A DNA stretch of 64,000 nt, from positions 496,001-560,000 of the forward strand of contig NZ_VJYB01000001.1 in assembly GCF_030400225.1 (NCBI RefSeq), in the 5' to 3' direction. Source of the DNA: Lactobacillus sp. UCMA15818. GTDB taxonomy: Bacteria > Bacillota > Bacilli > Lactobacillales > Lactobacillaceae. Every line of letters begins with the position of its first letter. Within the stretch, counting starts at the first letter, position 1. Below the pieces are notes generated by a model. The model had not been told where the DNA came from. It worked only from the letters and a program-made list of their open reading frames with translations, and searched no databases. Positions 10,526-20,124 of the stretch are shown here, one piece after another. Position numbers and translations under genes: made by a program.

Positions 10526-10828
10526 ATGTATCTAAAAGACTTTACAACACTTATATTTGGACTCAATCCTTATTATCAATTATATTTTCAGGTAGATAAT
10601 ACCTTGATTCCGATTACAAAATTTTCGGTCAATGATCAATCTGCGGTTTTACACACAAATTCTAATTCAAATACTGCATTAAACTTAAAAACATTTTTTA
10701 CTCTGTCAAACCAGTCTGTTCTATCGGACAAAGAAATTCTGATTAACTACGACTTTAATACTTTTAAAGTCTTTGGATATCGAATAGCAGAAAATAAATT
10801 ATTAATAAATGGTAAGCTGCGTCTATAG
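10526..10828 (+). CDS. Hypothetical 100-residue protein
   Basis: I do not recognise this protein. It starts at an ATG with GAGAGGAA just upstream at normal spacing and reads 100 residues: aromatic-rich at the N-terminus, then Ser/Asn/Thr-rich (NSNSNTALNLKTFF) and a beta-strand-like end (KVFGYRIAENKLLING). There is no membrane helix or signal peptide. It stands alone between divergent rnz and convergent oatA, with a hairpin after its stop. The ribosome site makes it likely to be real; the function is unknown. Confidence 0.6.
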   Translation: MYLKDFTTLIFGLNPYYQLYFQVDNTLIPITKFSVNDQSAVLHTNSNSNTALNLKTFFTLSNQSVLSDKEILINYDFNTFKVFGYRIAENKLLINGKLRL

Positions 10829-10835
10829 AATAAAA

Positions 10836-10876
10836 ACGAGGTTGTCCGCAAAATATTTCTTTGTGGCATCCCTCGT
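10836..10876 (+). terminator. Imperfect hairpin after the orphan gene
   Basis: ACGAGG (10836-10841) pairs with CCTCGT (10871-10876), and the arms continue as an imperfect stem (TCCGCAAA against TTTGTGG). It begins 8 bases after the stop of the 100-residue gene. No good U-run follows, so this is a weak terminator call. Confidence 0.4.
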
Positions 10877-11001
10877 GTCAATTACATTACGGCGTATTCC
10901 AGAAGAAACACTTCACCTGATTAATCAGAAAATATGCACTTCGTATACTCATAATTACGTATCAAAAGTCAAAAAATTGTTAAATTCTCTTATTTTCTTT
11001 T

Positions 11002-12888
11002 TTACTTATCTTCTAATATTTCTTTTGCAATAAAATTGCCGTAATAATTCAGTCCATATTCGTTTGGATGAACGTTATCATCATAGAACCAATTAGTATG
11101 ATTATTACTATAATCATACCAATCAATTATCCGCAAATTAGAATACGTTTTAGTTGCAGCATTCAACGAGTCGTTAACTTGCTTTTGCCATCTTCTCGTT
11201 GGAACATGTGTATTTATCCAATACACTCTGCGATTTCCAATTGCTCCCATAATTTGATGCAGTTCTCCATCATTAAACGGTCCATTCGTCCCCAGACTCA
11301 ACAAGACTGTATTGCTTAGCTGACCTTTTTGTGCAAGGTCATTCAAGATTCCAATTGCATCCCTTGGCTGTCTTCCGACCTTTGCATCAATATACATCTG
11401 CTGGAAGATTGATTTTAGTTTTAATGACCCATCAGCCAGTACAGAATCTCCAATTGCTGTGATTTTCATATTTGCCGCTTGTTGCTGTTGTGATTGTGTT
11501 AACTGGATTGACTTCGAACTTGATTGTGCTGAACTACTCGTACCTTTTTGTGAAGAAGCGGAACTCGAACTTGTGCCTTGTTTTCCTTTATCTTGCAGCT
11601 TTTTATTATCTTCTGTAACTTCTTTTTGGTTCTTTTTTATCACATTTTCTAATTGTTGATCTCCTTGATTACTTTGTGTTTTAGGCTGAAAAACTGCACC
11701 CGTCATGGTCAGTGCGACCATGAAAACTGCACCCGCTATCCATAATCTTTGCCAACCATAACGAGACTTTTTTTTGAAAAATTCCCCAATTACTTCTTTT
11801 GTCCTAGAATAATCAAAGTGCTGTAGTGGCAATTCAATATAACGATAGGATAAATGACTAATCATCACAATCAAAAGAATCTCAATAACAACATGTATCC
11901 ATGGATGTGCAGCAATATTTACATGGGACTCATAAAAAATCATTACCGGATATTGATAGAGATATATCCCATAACTTCTCTTACCCAGCCAAGTAAATAC
12001 GCGATTAGTTAGCAACTTGTTCAGATCGGCTCCAGGATGTGCAACGGTTGCAATTAGGAACACTGAAATCAAGGAAAAGAAGAACATCCCTCCATGGTAT
12101 GTTAAGTCACTTTCCCCAGACATTGAGAAGAACATCAAAATAATCAAAATTAGACTAACTATTCCAATACAATCTAAAATTATTCGTGATTTTTTCTGAA
12201 GATTATTTTTCAATCCTTTACTTGGCCAGATAACTGCTAAACTAGTTCCTAACAAGATAGAAAACATCCTTGTATCAGTTCCAAAATATATTCTTGAAGA
12301 ATCTTGGCCGTCTTTATACAATAATGCCATCGTTAATGCTGAAAAAAAAGCAACTATAAAAATAGTATCAAAAATCGGTTGTTTTTTTCGTAGAACTACC
12401 CACAAAACTGTTAGTATAATTGGCCAGAAAAGATAAAATTGACCTTCAATCGACAATGACCAGAGATGCGTAAACGGCGACTGTACTCCAAAACGATCAA
12501 AATACGATTGCCCCTGTCTAACTTGCACCCAATTATAGACATAAAACAGGTTACCAACGATCACATTTCGGATGCCATTCAGTAAACTTCTTTGAAATAG
12601 CGTTATATATGCACTCGTAGCAACAATCATTGTAACCAATCCTGGATAAAGTCGCTTCATTCTCTTCTTATAAAAGGAAAAAAGATTGACCTTTCCATTT
12701 TTTTGGATCTCTTCATTCAAAATATCCGTAATCAGATATCCAGATAATACAAAAAAAATTGGAACTCCCAAAAAGCCACCCTGGATATCATATGGCACAA
12801 GATGATATAAAATTACCCCAATAACTGCAATTGTTCTGATACCATCAAAGCCTGTAATATAACGTCTCTTCTTATTACTCGTATTCAT
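11002..12888 (-). CDS. oatA: Peptidoglycan O-acetyltransferase, OatA type
   Basis: A two-domain envelope protein of 628 residues. Residues 1-400 form the acyltransferase-3 membrane domain (about ten helices) with the conserved His in GVILYH. A Ser/Gln-rich linker (about 430-465) leads to an extracellular SGNH esterase-like domain: GDS near residue 477, LGTNG, and the catalytic DxxH as DNVH near 603. Such proteins O-acetylate MurNAc and give lysozyme resistance; that role is inferred from the family. Monocistronic downstream of obgE, same strand, 37 bases apart. Confidence 0.88.
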   Translation of the reverse strand: MNTSNKKRRYITGFDGIRTIAVIGVILYHLVPYDIQGGFLGVPIFFVLSGYLITDILNEEIQKNGKVNLFSFYKKRMKRLYPGLVTMIVATSAYITLFQRSLLNGIRNVIVGNLFYVYNWVQVRQGQSYFDRFGVQSPFTHLWSLSIEGQFYLFWPIILTVLWVVLRKKQPIFDTIFIVAFFSALTMALLYKDGQDSSRIYFGTDTRMFSILLGTSLAVIWPSKGLKNNLQKKSRIILDCIGIVSLILIILMFFSMSGESDLTYHGGMFFFSLISVFLIATVAHPGADLNKLLTNRVFTWLGKRSYGIYLYQYPVMIFYESHVNIAAHPWIHVVIEILLIVMISHLSYRYIELPLQHFDYSRTKEVIGEFFKKKSRYGWQRLWIAGAVFMVALTMTGAVFQPKTQSNQGDQQLENVIKKNQKEVTEDNKKLQDKGKQGTSSSSASSQKGTSSSAQSSSKSIQLTQSQQQQAANMKITAIGDSVLADGSLKLKSIFQQMYIDAKVGRQPRDAIGILNDLAQKGQLSNTVLLSLGTNGPFNDGELHQIMGAIGNRRVYWINTHVPTRRWQKQVNDSLNAATKTYSNLRIIDWYDYSNNHTNWFYDDNVHPNEYGLNYYGNFIAKEILEDK

Positions 12889-12925
12889 TTTTTTCCAACC
12901 CCAAAATACAAAAAACTTCTACAAT

Positions 12926-14242
12926 TTATTCAACAAATTCAAATGTAAACTTATCAATTCTAACTAGATCGCCTTGTTTAGCACCCTTCGTTCTTAGAGC
13001 GTCATCAACACCCATCCCTCGTAGCTGACGAGCAAACCGCATAATGCTTTCATCATGTTCAAAATCCGTCATTTTAAATAACTTATCCAATGCATCACCA
13101 CTTAATACCCAAGTTGCATCTGGATCTCTTGTGATTTCGAATGGATATTGTTCTGATTCTTCAAACTTATAAACAATTCCATTTTCAAGCTGTTCCTGTC
13201 GTTTTCTATCTGCCAGTGTTGGAAATATAGGAGTCTCCTCAAGTAAATCAGCAGCTTTCGCTATCAATTCCTTAACACCTGTATGCGTCACCGCAGAAAT
13301 TTCAACAACCTCTGGTACAGTTTTGAGCATTGTATCATTCTTAATTTTAACAATAAAATCAGCTAAATTTTCCTTAGCATCCGGTAAATCCATCTTACTT
13401 GCTACTACAATTTGCGGACGCTCAAGCAGCGTTTCATCATACGAAACCAATTCCTGATTAATTTTAACAAAATCATCATATGGGTCCCGTCCATCCATGC
13501 CACTTAAATCAACTAAGTGCAGAATTACCCTTGTACGTTCAATGTGTCTCAAAAATTGAATTCCGAGTCCAACCCCTTGGGAAGCTCCTTCTATTAGTCC
13601 CGGCAGGTCAGCCATCACAAAGTCGCGCCCATCATCCAATCTTACCATTCCTAGGTTAGGAACAAGTGTTGTAAAATGGTAAGCCGCAATTTTTGGCTTT
13701 GCACTTGTAACAGTAGCCAAAAGCGTCGACTTGCCGACTGAAGGGAAACCAACTAACCCAATATCTGCCAAAACTTTTAATTCTAACCGCAAAACACGTT
13801 CAATTCCTGGTTCACCATTTTCTGCAATCTCTGGTGCTGGATTCTTTGGACTCGCAAAATGAATATTCCCTCGGCCTCCACGACCGCCCTTTGCAACCAC
13901 TAACTCGTCACCATCATGCAGCAAATCACCTAAAATTTCACCTGTCTCATCATCCATGACCGTAGTTCCTTCAGGTACAGAAACATAGAAGTCGCTTGCT
14001 CCGCGACCATACATTCCTTTATTCATACCCTTTTCGCCAGCCTTGGCTTTAAAATGACGATGATAACGAAAATCCATTAAGGTCCTTAGCCCTTCATCAA
14101 CCTTTAAGATTACACTTCCACCCTTGCCACCGTCTCCACCAGCTGGGCCACCATTAGGAACAAACTTTTCGTGACGAAATGCAACTATGCCATCTCCGCC
14201 ATTTCCGGCCTTTACATTGATTTTTACTTGATCGACAAACAT
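12926..14242 (-). CDS. obgE: Obg GTPase involved in ribosome assembly
   Basis: Essential large-subunit assembly and stress GTPase, 438 residues. The Gly-rich Obg domain fills residues 1-158 (many GGxGG repeats). The G domain has GFPSVGKST near residue 164, DLPG, SKMD and SAV; the C-terminal OCT domain follows ([17 protein letters not shown]). The start has a proper ribosome site. A structured segment precedes it (see 14291-14398). It is not beside rplU-rpmA here, unlike in many Firmicutes. Confidence 0.97.
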   Translation of the reverse strand: MFVDQVKINVKAGNGGDGIVAFRHEKFVPNGGPAGGDGGKGGSVILKVDEGLRTLMDFRYHRHFKAKAGEKGMNKGMYGRGASDFYVSVPEGTTVMDDETGEILGDLLHDGDELVVAKGGRGGRGNIHFASPKNPAPEIAENGEPGIERVLRLELKVLADIGLVGFPSVGKSTLLATVTSAKPKIAAYHFTTLVPNLGMVRLDDGRDFVMADLPGLIEGASQGVGLGIQFLRHIERTRVILHLVDLSGMDGRDPYDDFVKINQELVSYDETLLERPQIVVASKMDLPDAKENLADFIVKIKNDTMLKTVPEVVEISAVTHTGVKELIAKAADLLEETPIFPTLADRKRQEQLENGIVYKFEESEQYPFEITRDPDATWVLSGDALDKLFKMTDFEHDESIMRFARQLRGMGVDDALRTKGAKQGDLVRIDKFTFEFVE

Positions 14243-14290
14243 TATTCATTCACCCTTCTTTCCATATTGATTATTTACATTTGCACTAAT

Positions 14291-14398
14291 ATGTGAGCTA
14301 ATAAAGAAAAAATGAACTTGTTCATCGTTACCCTAAAAACTACCACCGCCAACTATAACAGTTTTTAGAATCAAGGTCAAAAATACGACTGCTCACAT
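14291..14398 (-). other. Nested palindrome in the obgE upstream region
   Basis: Perfect 8-bp ends ATGTGAGC (14291-14298) and GCTCACAT (14391-14398) enclose a 9-bp stem CTAAAAACT/AGTTTTTAG (14333-14341 with 14360-14368) and, on the obgE sense strand, a small ATGAA/TTCAT hairpin followed by a U-rich run. This could be a regulatory leader of obgE ending in a weak terminator, or a palindromic insertion element. Nothing recognised. Confidence 0.4.
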
Positions 14399-14493
14399 TC
14401 TTACGTATTTACACTACAAGGTCTAACAATTTTCTTTCATCAAAATAAATCATCTGATTTACGTATCTAAATAATAATCAAGAGGTGTTCAAA

Positions 14494-15405
14494 ATGCAGC
14501 AAAGATATAAAAATCTAAAAACAGCTCAAAAAGGTGTCTTAATTAGTCTTTGCGCTTATATTCTACTCTCCCTATTAAAGGTCATCATCGGCCAATTAAG
14601 TCACTCTCAAACACTAATTGCAGATGGATTCAATAATGTGACCGATATTTTTTCATCCTGTGCTATCATGGTTGGACTGCGTTTAGCTACCCGCCCACCA
14701 GATGAACACCACCAATATGGGCATTGGAAAGCCGAAACAATTGCAACCTTCTTGACTTCACTAATTATGCTGCTGGTAGGTCTGAGTGTCCTTTATACTT
14801 CAATCAAAAATATCTTATCAGGTGATCACGAATCACCTGATATTTATGCCTTATTTGTTGGTGTTTTCAGTGGATTGATAATGTATAGTGTCTACCTCCA
14901 TAATGCACACCAAGCAAAAAAAATAAACTCACAATCATTGCTCGCAATTGCAAAAGATTGCAGAAGCGATGCTTGGACTAGTTTTGGAACATCAATTACA
15001 ATCTTCGCAGCTAATTTTAATATGGCTTGGCTTGATGGTGTTGTTGCCTTTTTGATTGGTCTTTTAATTCTCAAAACGGCTTATGATATTTTCTCAGCAA
15101 GTGCTTTCTCATTATCTGACGGTTTTGATGACGACCTGCTCGAAAAATACACAATTGAGGTTGAAAAGATTCCCGGTGTCGAACTTGTCCATAATATTCA
15201 AGGCCGTTCATATGGTGCGAATGTTTTTGTAGACATTATTATCTGGGTAGATCCGCAAATGACAGTGCGAAAAAGCCATCATATTACAGAAAAAATTGAG
15301 AGTCTCCTCCAACGAGAATATGGCGTTTTCGATACTGATGTTCATGTTGAACCTTGGGACGTTGACTATGAACCCCAACAACCAAATGAACTAAACAGTC
15401 ATTAG
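14494..15405 (+). CDS. Cation diffusion facilitator family transporter
   Basis: Proton-coupled divalent metal exporter (Zn2+, Mn2+, Fe2+ or similar; the metal is not resolved). It has 303 residues with six membrane helices. The two transport-site motifs are visible: D-x3-D in helix 2 (DGFNNVTD) and in helix 5 (DCRSD). A C-terminal cytoplasmic domain follows with His-rich stretches (RKSHHIT, DVHVEPW). The first frame start overlaps the ribosome site AGAGG; the ATG at 14494 is 8 bases downstream. Its stop codon abuts the uvrC stop with no gap. Confidence 0.93.
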   Translation: MQQRYKNLKTAQKGVLISLCAYILLSLLKVIIGQLSHSQTLIADGFNNVTDIFSSCAIMVGLRLATRPPDEHHQYGHWKAETIATFLTSLIMLLVGLSVLYTSIKNILSGDHESPDIYALFVGVFSGLIMYSVYLHNAHQAKKINSQSLLAIAKDCRSDAWTSFGTSITIFAANFNMAWLDGVVAFLIGLLILKTAYDIFSASAFSLSDGFDDDLLEKYTIEVEKIPGVELVHNIQGRSYGANVFVDIIIWVDPQMTVRKSHHITEKIESLLQREYGVFDTDVHVEPWDVDYEPQQPNELNSH

Positions 15406-17175
15406 TTACTTAAGACTTAATTTAATTGTTTGGGCAACCTTCTTAGAAATACCTAAGGCTTGAATATCTTCCAGAGAAGCATCTGCAATCTTTTTCATAG
15501 ATCCAAATTTTCTTAATAATTTAATGCGTGATTTTGGACCAATTCCGGGAATTAAATCTAATCGTGAAGACAAAGAATTTTTAGAATGTGTTTGGCGATG
15601 AAATGTTATCGCAAATCTGTGAACTTCATCTTGAATACGTTGAAGCAAGTAAAACCCTTCACTTTTTGGGTCTAATGCTACTTTTTGATACTGCATATTC
15701 ATTAAATCTGCAGTTTTATGATGGTTATCTTTGACCATTCCTGCCACCGGTATATTTAATCCAAGTTCATTTTGCAATATGTCTTGTGCAGCTTCAATTT
15801 GAATTTCCGCTCCATCCATTAAGATTAAATCAGGCAATTCACTGTGCTCTTTCAACAATCTAATATATCTTCTTCTGATTACCTCTCTCGTACTTGCACT
15901 TTCGTCTGCATGAGTGACCGTGCGTAACTTATACTTGCGATATTGACTTTTTTGCGGTCGACCATCCAAGAATGAAACCATCGCCGAAACAATATCGGTT
16001 CCCTGAATATGTGAATGATCAAATGACTCAATTCGATGTCCCAATGGCAGATTTAGAGCCTTCATTAGTTCATCCATTGCACCTGTTGTTTTACGATCAT
16101 CCAGTTCCAGCAAACGGAATTTTTCTTCAAGAACCAGTCTTGCATTTTCTTGTCCAAGCTCCATCAAATTTTTCTTTGTTCCCCTAATTGGTGTTTTAAC
16201 GGGGACTTGTAATATCTCACCTAATACATCGTGGCTTACTCCTTTAGGAACAAGAATTTCTTTAGGGAGAATTCTATTTTTTTGATTATAAAATTGTAAA
16301 ATAAATGACTCAAGCTCGGCCTCTGGTGTATCTATACAGGGGAAAAGTCGTTTCTCACGTTTAATTAAGCGCGCCTGGCGAATAAAGAAAACTTGCATTG
16401 ATATCCAGCCTTTGTCCATGTAAAAGTTGAACAAGTCTCTTGGCGTATTATCATTTGAGATTATTTTCTGCTTTTCTACAGTTACTTCAATATAGTGCAT
16501 CTGATCACGAAGCTCAGCTGCCCTTTCAAATTCAAGCTTCTGTGCAGCAGCATTCATCTTGCTCTCCAACGTTTTTTTGATAGCACCTACATTACCATTC
16601 AAAAAAGTTTTTATTTTTTTGATTTGCTTATCATACTCTTCCGCTTTTACTTCTTTAAAACAAGCCCCTAGGCATTGTCCCATGTGATAATACAAACACG
16701 GTCGTTTCTGATAACCATTACATCGCCTCAGTGGATAAACGCGCTGCAAGAGGTGCATCGTCTCACTCGCGGCATAAACATTCGGGTAGGGTCCAAAATA
16801 ATAGGCGCCATCTTTTTTGACCTGACTTACAATTTTCAATGTTGGGTCTTTTTCATTTGTAATCTTGATATACGGATAACCTGTTCCTCTTTTTAATTTT
16901 ATATTGTAATAAGGTTTATGTTTTTGAATCAGTGTGATTTCTAACAGGAAGGCCTCTTTATCTGTTGAAGTAATAATCGTTTCAAAATCTCTTATTTCTG
17001 CAACTAATTTTGCGGTCTTACCTTCATGCATACTTTTAAAATACGAACGTACTCTATTTTTCAAATTTTTGGCTTTACCAACATAAATGATCTTACTATT
17101 AATATCTTTCATCAAGTAACAACCTGGTAAGTCTGGTAACAATTTTAATTTATTTTCAATGTACTGTGTTGCCAC
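15406..17175 (-). CDS. uvrC: Excinuclease ABC subunit C
   Basis: Dual-incision endonuclease of nucleotide excision repair. The N-terminal GIY-YIG domain (PGCYLMKD...YVGKAKNLKNRVRSYF) is followed by a Cys-rich segment, the UVR motif, the UvrC_C RNase H-like domain (SFDHSHIQGTDIVSAMV, LILMDGA) and a terminal helix-hairpin-helix pair. Length is 589. The GTG at 17175 gives MATQYIENKLKLLP, the family start; the frame-opening ATG overlaps GGAGG. Convergent and abutting with the cation efflux gene. Confidence 0.96.
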   Translation of the reverse strand: MATQYIENKLKLLPDLPGCYLMKDINSKIIYVGKAKNLKNRVRSYFKSMHEGKTAKLVAEIRDFETIITSTDKEAFLLEITLIQKHKPYYNIKLKRGTGYPYIKITNEKDPTLKIVSQVKKDGAYYFGPYPNVYAASETMHLLQRVYPLRRCNGYQKRPCLYYHMGQCLGACFKEVKAEEYDKQIKKIKTFLNGNVGAIKKTLESKMNAAAQKLEFERAAELRDQMHYIEVTVEKQKIISNDNTPRDLFNFYMDKGWISMQVFFIRQARLIKREKRLFPCIDTPEAELESFILQFYNQKNRILPKEILVPKGVSHDVLGEILQVPVKTPIRGTKKNLMELGQENARLVLEEKFRLLELDDRKTTGAMDELMKALNLPLGHRIESFDHSHIQGTDIVSAMVSFLDGRPQKSQYRKYKLRTVTHADESASTREVIRRRYIRLLKEHSELPDLILMDGAEIQIEAAQDILQNELGLNIPVAGMVKDNHHKTADLMNMQYQKVALDPKSEGFYLLQRIQDEVHRFAITFHRQTHSKNSLSSRLDLIPGIGPKSRIKLLRKFGSMKKIADASLEDIQALGISKKVAQTIKLSLK

Positions 17176-17298
17176 CTTAATATACACCTCCATCTACCGA
17201 AAGAATTCTTATAATATTATATTACAGCAACAATCAAGTTTATAGGAAAAGACTTCCACTTCTAATATTCTTCTTACTTGTGAGTACGTCATAAAACA

Positions 17299-17348
17299 GT
17301 GCGTCTTTCTTAAAATTTGAGCAAGAAAACTGACTTAAGAAAGCACAC
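17299..17348. other. Long-stem hairpin in the uvrC-glnQ gap
   Basis: The 325-base gap between glnQ and uvrC holds two structures. This one pairs GTGCGTCTTTCTTAA (17299-17313) with TTAAGAAAGCACAC (17335-17348) around a 21-base loop. It lies beyond the glnQ terminator and before the uvrC start. No gene is supported here: the 69-codon frame at 17240-17449 has no ribosome site. Confidence 0.4.
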
Positions 17349-17384
17349 CAAAATATAGTTTCCGTTTCAACCGTAACAAAAAAA

Positions 17385-17419
17385 GAGCTGTTTTCAAAAC
17401 TTGCGCCTTGACTCAGCTC
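17385..17419 (-). terminator. Terminator of the glnPH-glnQ operon
   Basis: On the minus strand GAGCTG pairs with CAGCTC (17414-17419 with 17385-17390), with partial inner pairing, followed immediately by seven U residues (A-run at 17378-17384). It lies 81 bases past the glnQ stop. Confidence 0.75.
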
Positions 17420-17500
17420 CATATACAAATGTTTAAATAGTCTTAACAATTATTAAACTGGATTATTAAAAATAACTAACTCTTACTTTCAACTATACAA

Positions 17501-18235
17501 TTATAGTATTTTTGACAAAAACTCTTTAGCACGACTTGTCTTTGGATTCGCGAAAAATTCACTTGGTGTACCTTTTTCTTGAATATACCCTTCATCCATG
17601 AACCATATCTGATCAGCAACTTTCTTTGCAAATCCCATCTCATGGGTTACAACAATCATTGTCATTCCTGATTCGGCAAGATCTTGCATTACTTTTAAAA
17701 CTTCACCGACCATCTCAGGATCTAACGCAGATGTTGGTTCATCAAAGAGCATAACTTCTGGATTCATTGCAAGTGCCCGTGCAATCGCAACACGTTGCTG
17801 TTGTCCACCTGAAAGGCTCAAGGGAAACTGTTCAGCTTTATCTGCCAAACCGACTTGCTCCAATAACTGGCCAGCTTTTTGTATTGCTTCTTTTTCCATA
17901 GTTTTTTTAACTTTCAACGGTGCAAGCTTAACGTTGTCTATTACATTCATATTTGGGAAAAGATTAAAGCTTTGAAAAACCATTCCCATACGTTCTCTGA
18001 GTTTATTTAATTCAATCTCAGAAATGTTTGTTAAATCTTGTCCTTCAAAAATTATCTGCCCTGCAGATGGCTGCTCCAATACATTCAAACATCTTAAAAA
18101 GGTACTCTTTCCTGAACCTGAAGGTCCAATTACACAGATAACTTGACCTTTTTTCACAACCTCAGTAATATTTTTTAAAACCTGATTATCACCAAATGAT
18201 TTTTCGAGGTTTTTTATTTCAATCATATTAGGCAT
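17501..18235 (-). CDS. glnQ: Polar amino acid ABC transporter ATP-binding protein (GlnQ type)
   Basis: ATPase subunit of an amino acid importer, 244 residues. Walker [10 protein letters not shown] is at residues 37-45, with the signature [10 protein letters not shown], Walker [13 protein letters not shown] and the switch His in VVTHE. It overlaps the end of the SBP-permease gene by 8 bases with its own GGGAGA site, so the two proteins are made together. The substrate is inferred as glutamine, glutamate or another polar amino acid; not resolved. Confidence 0.95.
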   Translation of the reverse strand: MPNMIEIKNLEKSFGDNQVLKNITEVVKKGQVICVIGPSGSGKSTFLRCLNVLEQPSAGQIIFEGQDLTNISEIELNKLRERMGMVFQSFNLFPNMNVIDNVKLAPLKVKKTMEKEAIQKAGQLLEQVGLADKAEQFPLSLSGGQQQRVAIARALAMNPEVMLFDEPTSALDPEMVGEVLKVMQDLAESGMTMIVVTHEMGFAKKVADQIWFMDEGYIQEKGTPSEFFANPKTSRAKEFLSKIL

Positions 18236-19688
18236 GTTTCATTCTCCCTTCAAAATATCCTAAGACCTTTGAAAGCCCAAATGTCATTACAAAATAAATG
18301 ACCATTGTAATAAAGATAGGAATTACACCCTTATACGTTGCTGATTGTACCAGCTGCATCTGGTACATCAAATCACCAACACCAATAATAGAGACAATTG
18401 AACTCTCTTTAATTAATGTAATAAATTCATTTCCTAAAGCTGGCCAAATGTTCTTTAAAGCTTGTGGAATCACAACATATCTATATGTTAGTGATTGTGA
18501 TAAGCCAAGACTTCTTGCGGCTTCCGTTTGTCCTGTTGGTATCGACTCAATCCCTGAGCGAATGACTTCAGCAACATAAGCCGCTGAATTTAATGAAACA
18601 GCAATTATACCCGCAAGCAGCGCTGGCAATGACTGAATAACTGCGCCCACTCCAAAATAAACAAACATTACCTGAACCATCAACGGTGTTCCTCTGACAA
18701 ATTCAATATATGCGACTGCAACTGCCTTGCCCAGCTTGTTCTTAGATAAACGCAAGAGTGCTAATATTACGCCTAATATGAATCCGAAGAAAACTGAAAC
18801 AACAGTTATTATCAATGTATACTCAATTCCCTTTGCAAAATAGGTCCAATAATTCCACATTGAATTCTTCTTTGAATTATTAGTCATATACTTTCCTGCT
18901 AAAGGAATGTATTGCTTATTTATCAGATTTTTCTTCTGAATTTCAGCGATTGTTTTATCAGCTGCCTTAACTAGGCTCGTCGCACCTTTGGGAAATGCCA
19001 TCGCTGAACCTGTCTGACTAGAATTGACATTAAATTCGGGATTGATAACTTTTAATGAACTATTATTTTGTGCGAATGCCTTTGCAGTTGCCTCTTCCAT
19101 TGCAACTGCATTAACCTTTCCTGATTCAAGAGCTATTACCAAATCATTCAACTTAGCCAAACCTTTTACCTGATTATTCTTCATCTGCTTCTTAACAAGG
19201 TCATACTGCAGTGAACCTGTCTGAGCGCCAATCGTCTTATTCTTAAAACTATGAATATTTTTATAAAGTGCTGCATCTTTTTTATTAATCAACATATACT
19301 GCTGCCCTCTATAATAAACATTTGAGAAATCAACACTTTTTTGTCGTTCAGGCGTCGGATTCATTCCCGAAATAACAGCATCAACTTTGTGGGTCTCGAG
19401 TGCAACCAGCAGTGAATCGAAATTCATATTTTTGATTTCTAATTTCACACCCAAATCTTTTGCGAATTTTTTCGCAATCTCAATGTCCAAACCCACGTAA
19501 CTTGTTTTTCCACTTTGTTTTACTGTAAATTCATAAGGTGGATAATCCGCACTTGTCCCAACCACAAGTGTACCCTTATCCTTGACTTTCTGTAAATAAC
19601 CATCATTTGAGGCACTCACTTTACCCAAGGGTACCAGCAACATCATAATTAAAATTACCAAAGCAATCCAAATCTTTTTACTTTTCAT
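18228..19688 (-). CDS. Fused substrate-binding protein and permease of a polar amino acid ABC transporter
   Basis: One polypeptide of 486 residues that supplies both binding and membrane domains. Residues 1-26 are a signal sequence, about 35-275 an SBP domain ([36 protein letters not shown]), and about 290-480 a HisM/GlnP permease with the EAA loop ([10 protein letters not shown]). This GlnPH-like fusion is common in Lactobacillales. It works with the downstream ATPase. The promoter is at 19727-19755. Confidence 0.93.
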   Translation of the reverse strand: MKSKKIWIALVILIMMLLVPLGKVSASNDGYLQKVKDKGTLVVGTSADYPPYEFTVKQSGKTSYVGLDIEIAKKFAKDLGVKLEIKNMNFDSLLVALETHKVDAVISGMNPTPERQKSVDFSNVYYRGQQYMLINKKDAALYKNIHSFKNKTIGAQTGSLQYDLVKKQMKNNQVKGLAKLNDLVIALESGKVNAVAMEEATAKAFAQNNSSLKVINPEFNVNSSQTGSAMAFPKGATSLVKAADKTIAEIQKKNLINKQYIPLAGKYMTNNSKKNSMWNYWTYFAKGIEYTLIITVVSVFFGFILGVILALLRLSKNKLGKAVAVAYIEFVRGTPLMVQVMFVYFGVGAVIQSLPALLAGIIAVSLNSAAYVAEVIRSGIESIPTGQTEAARSLGLSQSLTYRYVVIPQALKNIWPALGNEFITLIKESSIVSIIGVGDLMYQMQLVQSATYKGVIPIFITMVIYFVMTFGLSKVLGYFEGRMKHA

Positions 19689-19726
19689 TAAATTTCTCCC
19701 TTATCTTTTCTAACCCAACGATGTTA

Positions 19727-19755
19727 AGTATACAGTAAAAAGAATTATTATTCAA
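19727..19755 (-). promoter_or_regulatory. Promoter of the glnPH-glnQ operon
   Basis: On the minus strand: -35 TTGAAT (19750-19755), a 17-base spacer, -10 TATACT (19727-19732), about 39 bases before the ATG at 19688. A good sigma-A match. Confidence 0.65.
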
Positions 19756-19829
19756 TAAAATTGTCAAATAAACATTTTATATGCACCGATAAAGTGTATA
19801 AAGCATTAAATATACATATTATATTCTAA

Positions 19830-19858
19830 TTGAACTTTTTCCTGCAAACTGATACTCT
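19830..19858 (+). promoter_or_regulatory. Promoter candidate for the 45-residue protein gene
   Basis: -35 TTGAAC (19830-19835), a 17-base spacer, and a weaker -10 TACTCT (19853-19858), 35 bases before the ATG at 19894. Confidence 0.45.
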
Positions 19859-19893
19859 ATTAGTAATAATAATTATGTGAAGGAGACTAAATT

Positions 19894-20031
19894 ATGGGAC
19901 TTACGGTGAACAGCCAGACAAAATTGGATGAACTCTTCGGCAAATTCGCGGTTGATCCAAAGCAACCGCGAACAACGCAAAAGCCAAAAGATGAGAAGAA
20001 AAAAACTGACGAAAAAGATAAAAAGAATTAA
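19894..20031 (+). CDS. Small basic 45-residue conserved-looking protein
   Basis: A short gene with AAGGAG 9 bases before its ATG and a promoter candidate upstream. The product begins MGLTVNSQTKLDELFGKFAV and ends in a Lys/Asp/Glu-rich tail, with no membrane segment. From memory it resembles the small SPJ_0845-type family of streptococci and lactobacilli, but I cannot verify this. It stands alone between the divergent amino acid transporter and the convergent S66 peptidase, with a strong hairpin downstream. The function is unknown. Confidence 0.65.
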   Translation: MGLTVNSQTKLDELFGKFAVDPKQPRTTQKPKDEKKKTDEKDKKN

Positions 20032-20124
20032 TAACGAAGAAACATTTTTTAATTTATAGAACCATTTTATCTTTGTGCGAACTTGATAAATAGGCTTGGT
20101 GCAAAACAAAGTTTAATCATAAAA

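Noticed and set aside
10526-10828. The orphan gene as a bacteriocin or toxin
   Set aside because: No double-Gly leader, signal peptide, immunity partner or antitoxin-like neighbour.
11515-11580. Ser-codon-rich repeat-like stretch in oatA
   Set aside because: It is the linker between membrane and SGNH domains; normal for this family.
17240-17449. A 69-codon minus-strand frame between uvrC and glnQ
   Set aside because: No ribosome site, and it runs through the glnQ terminator hairpin and another hairpin; composition is not protein-like.
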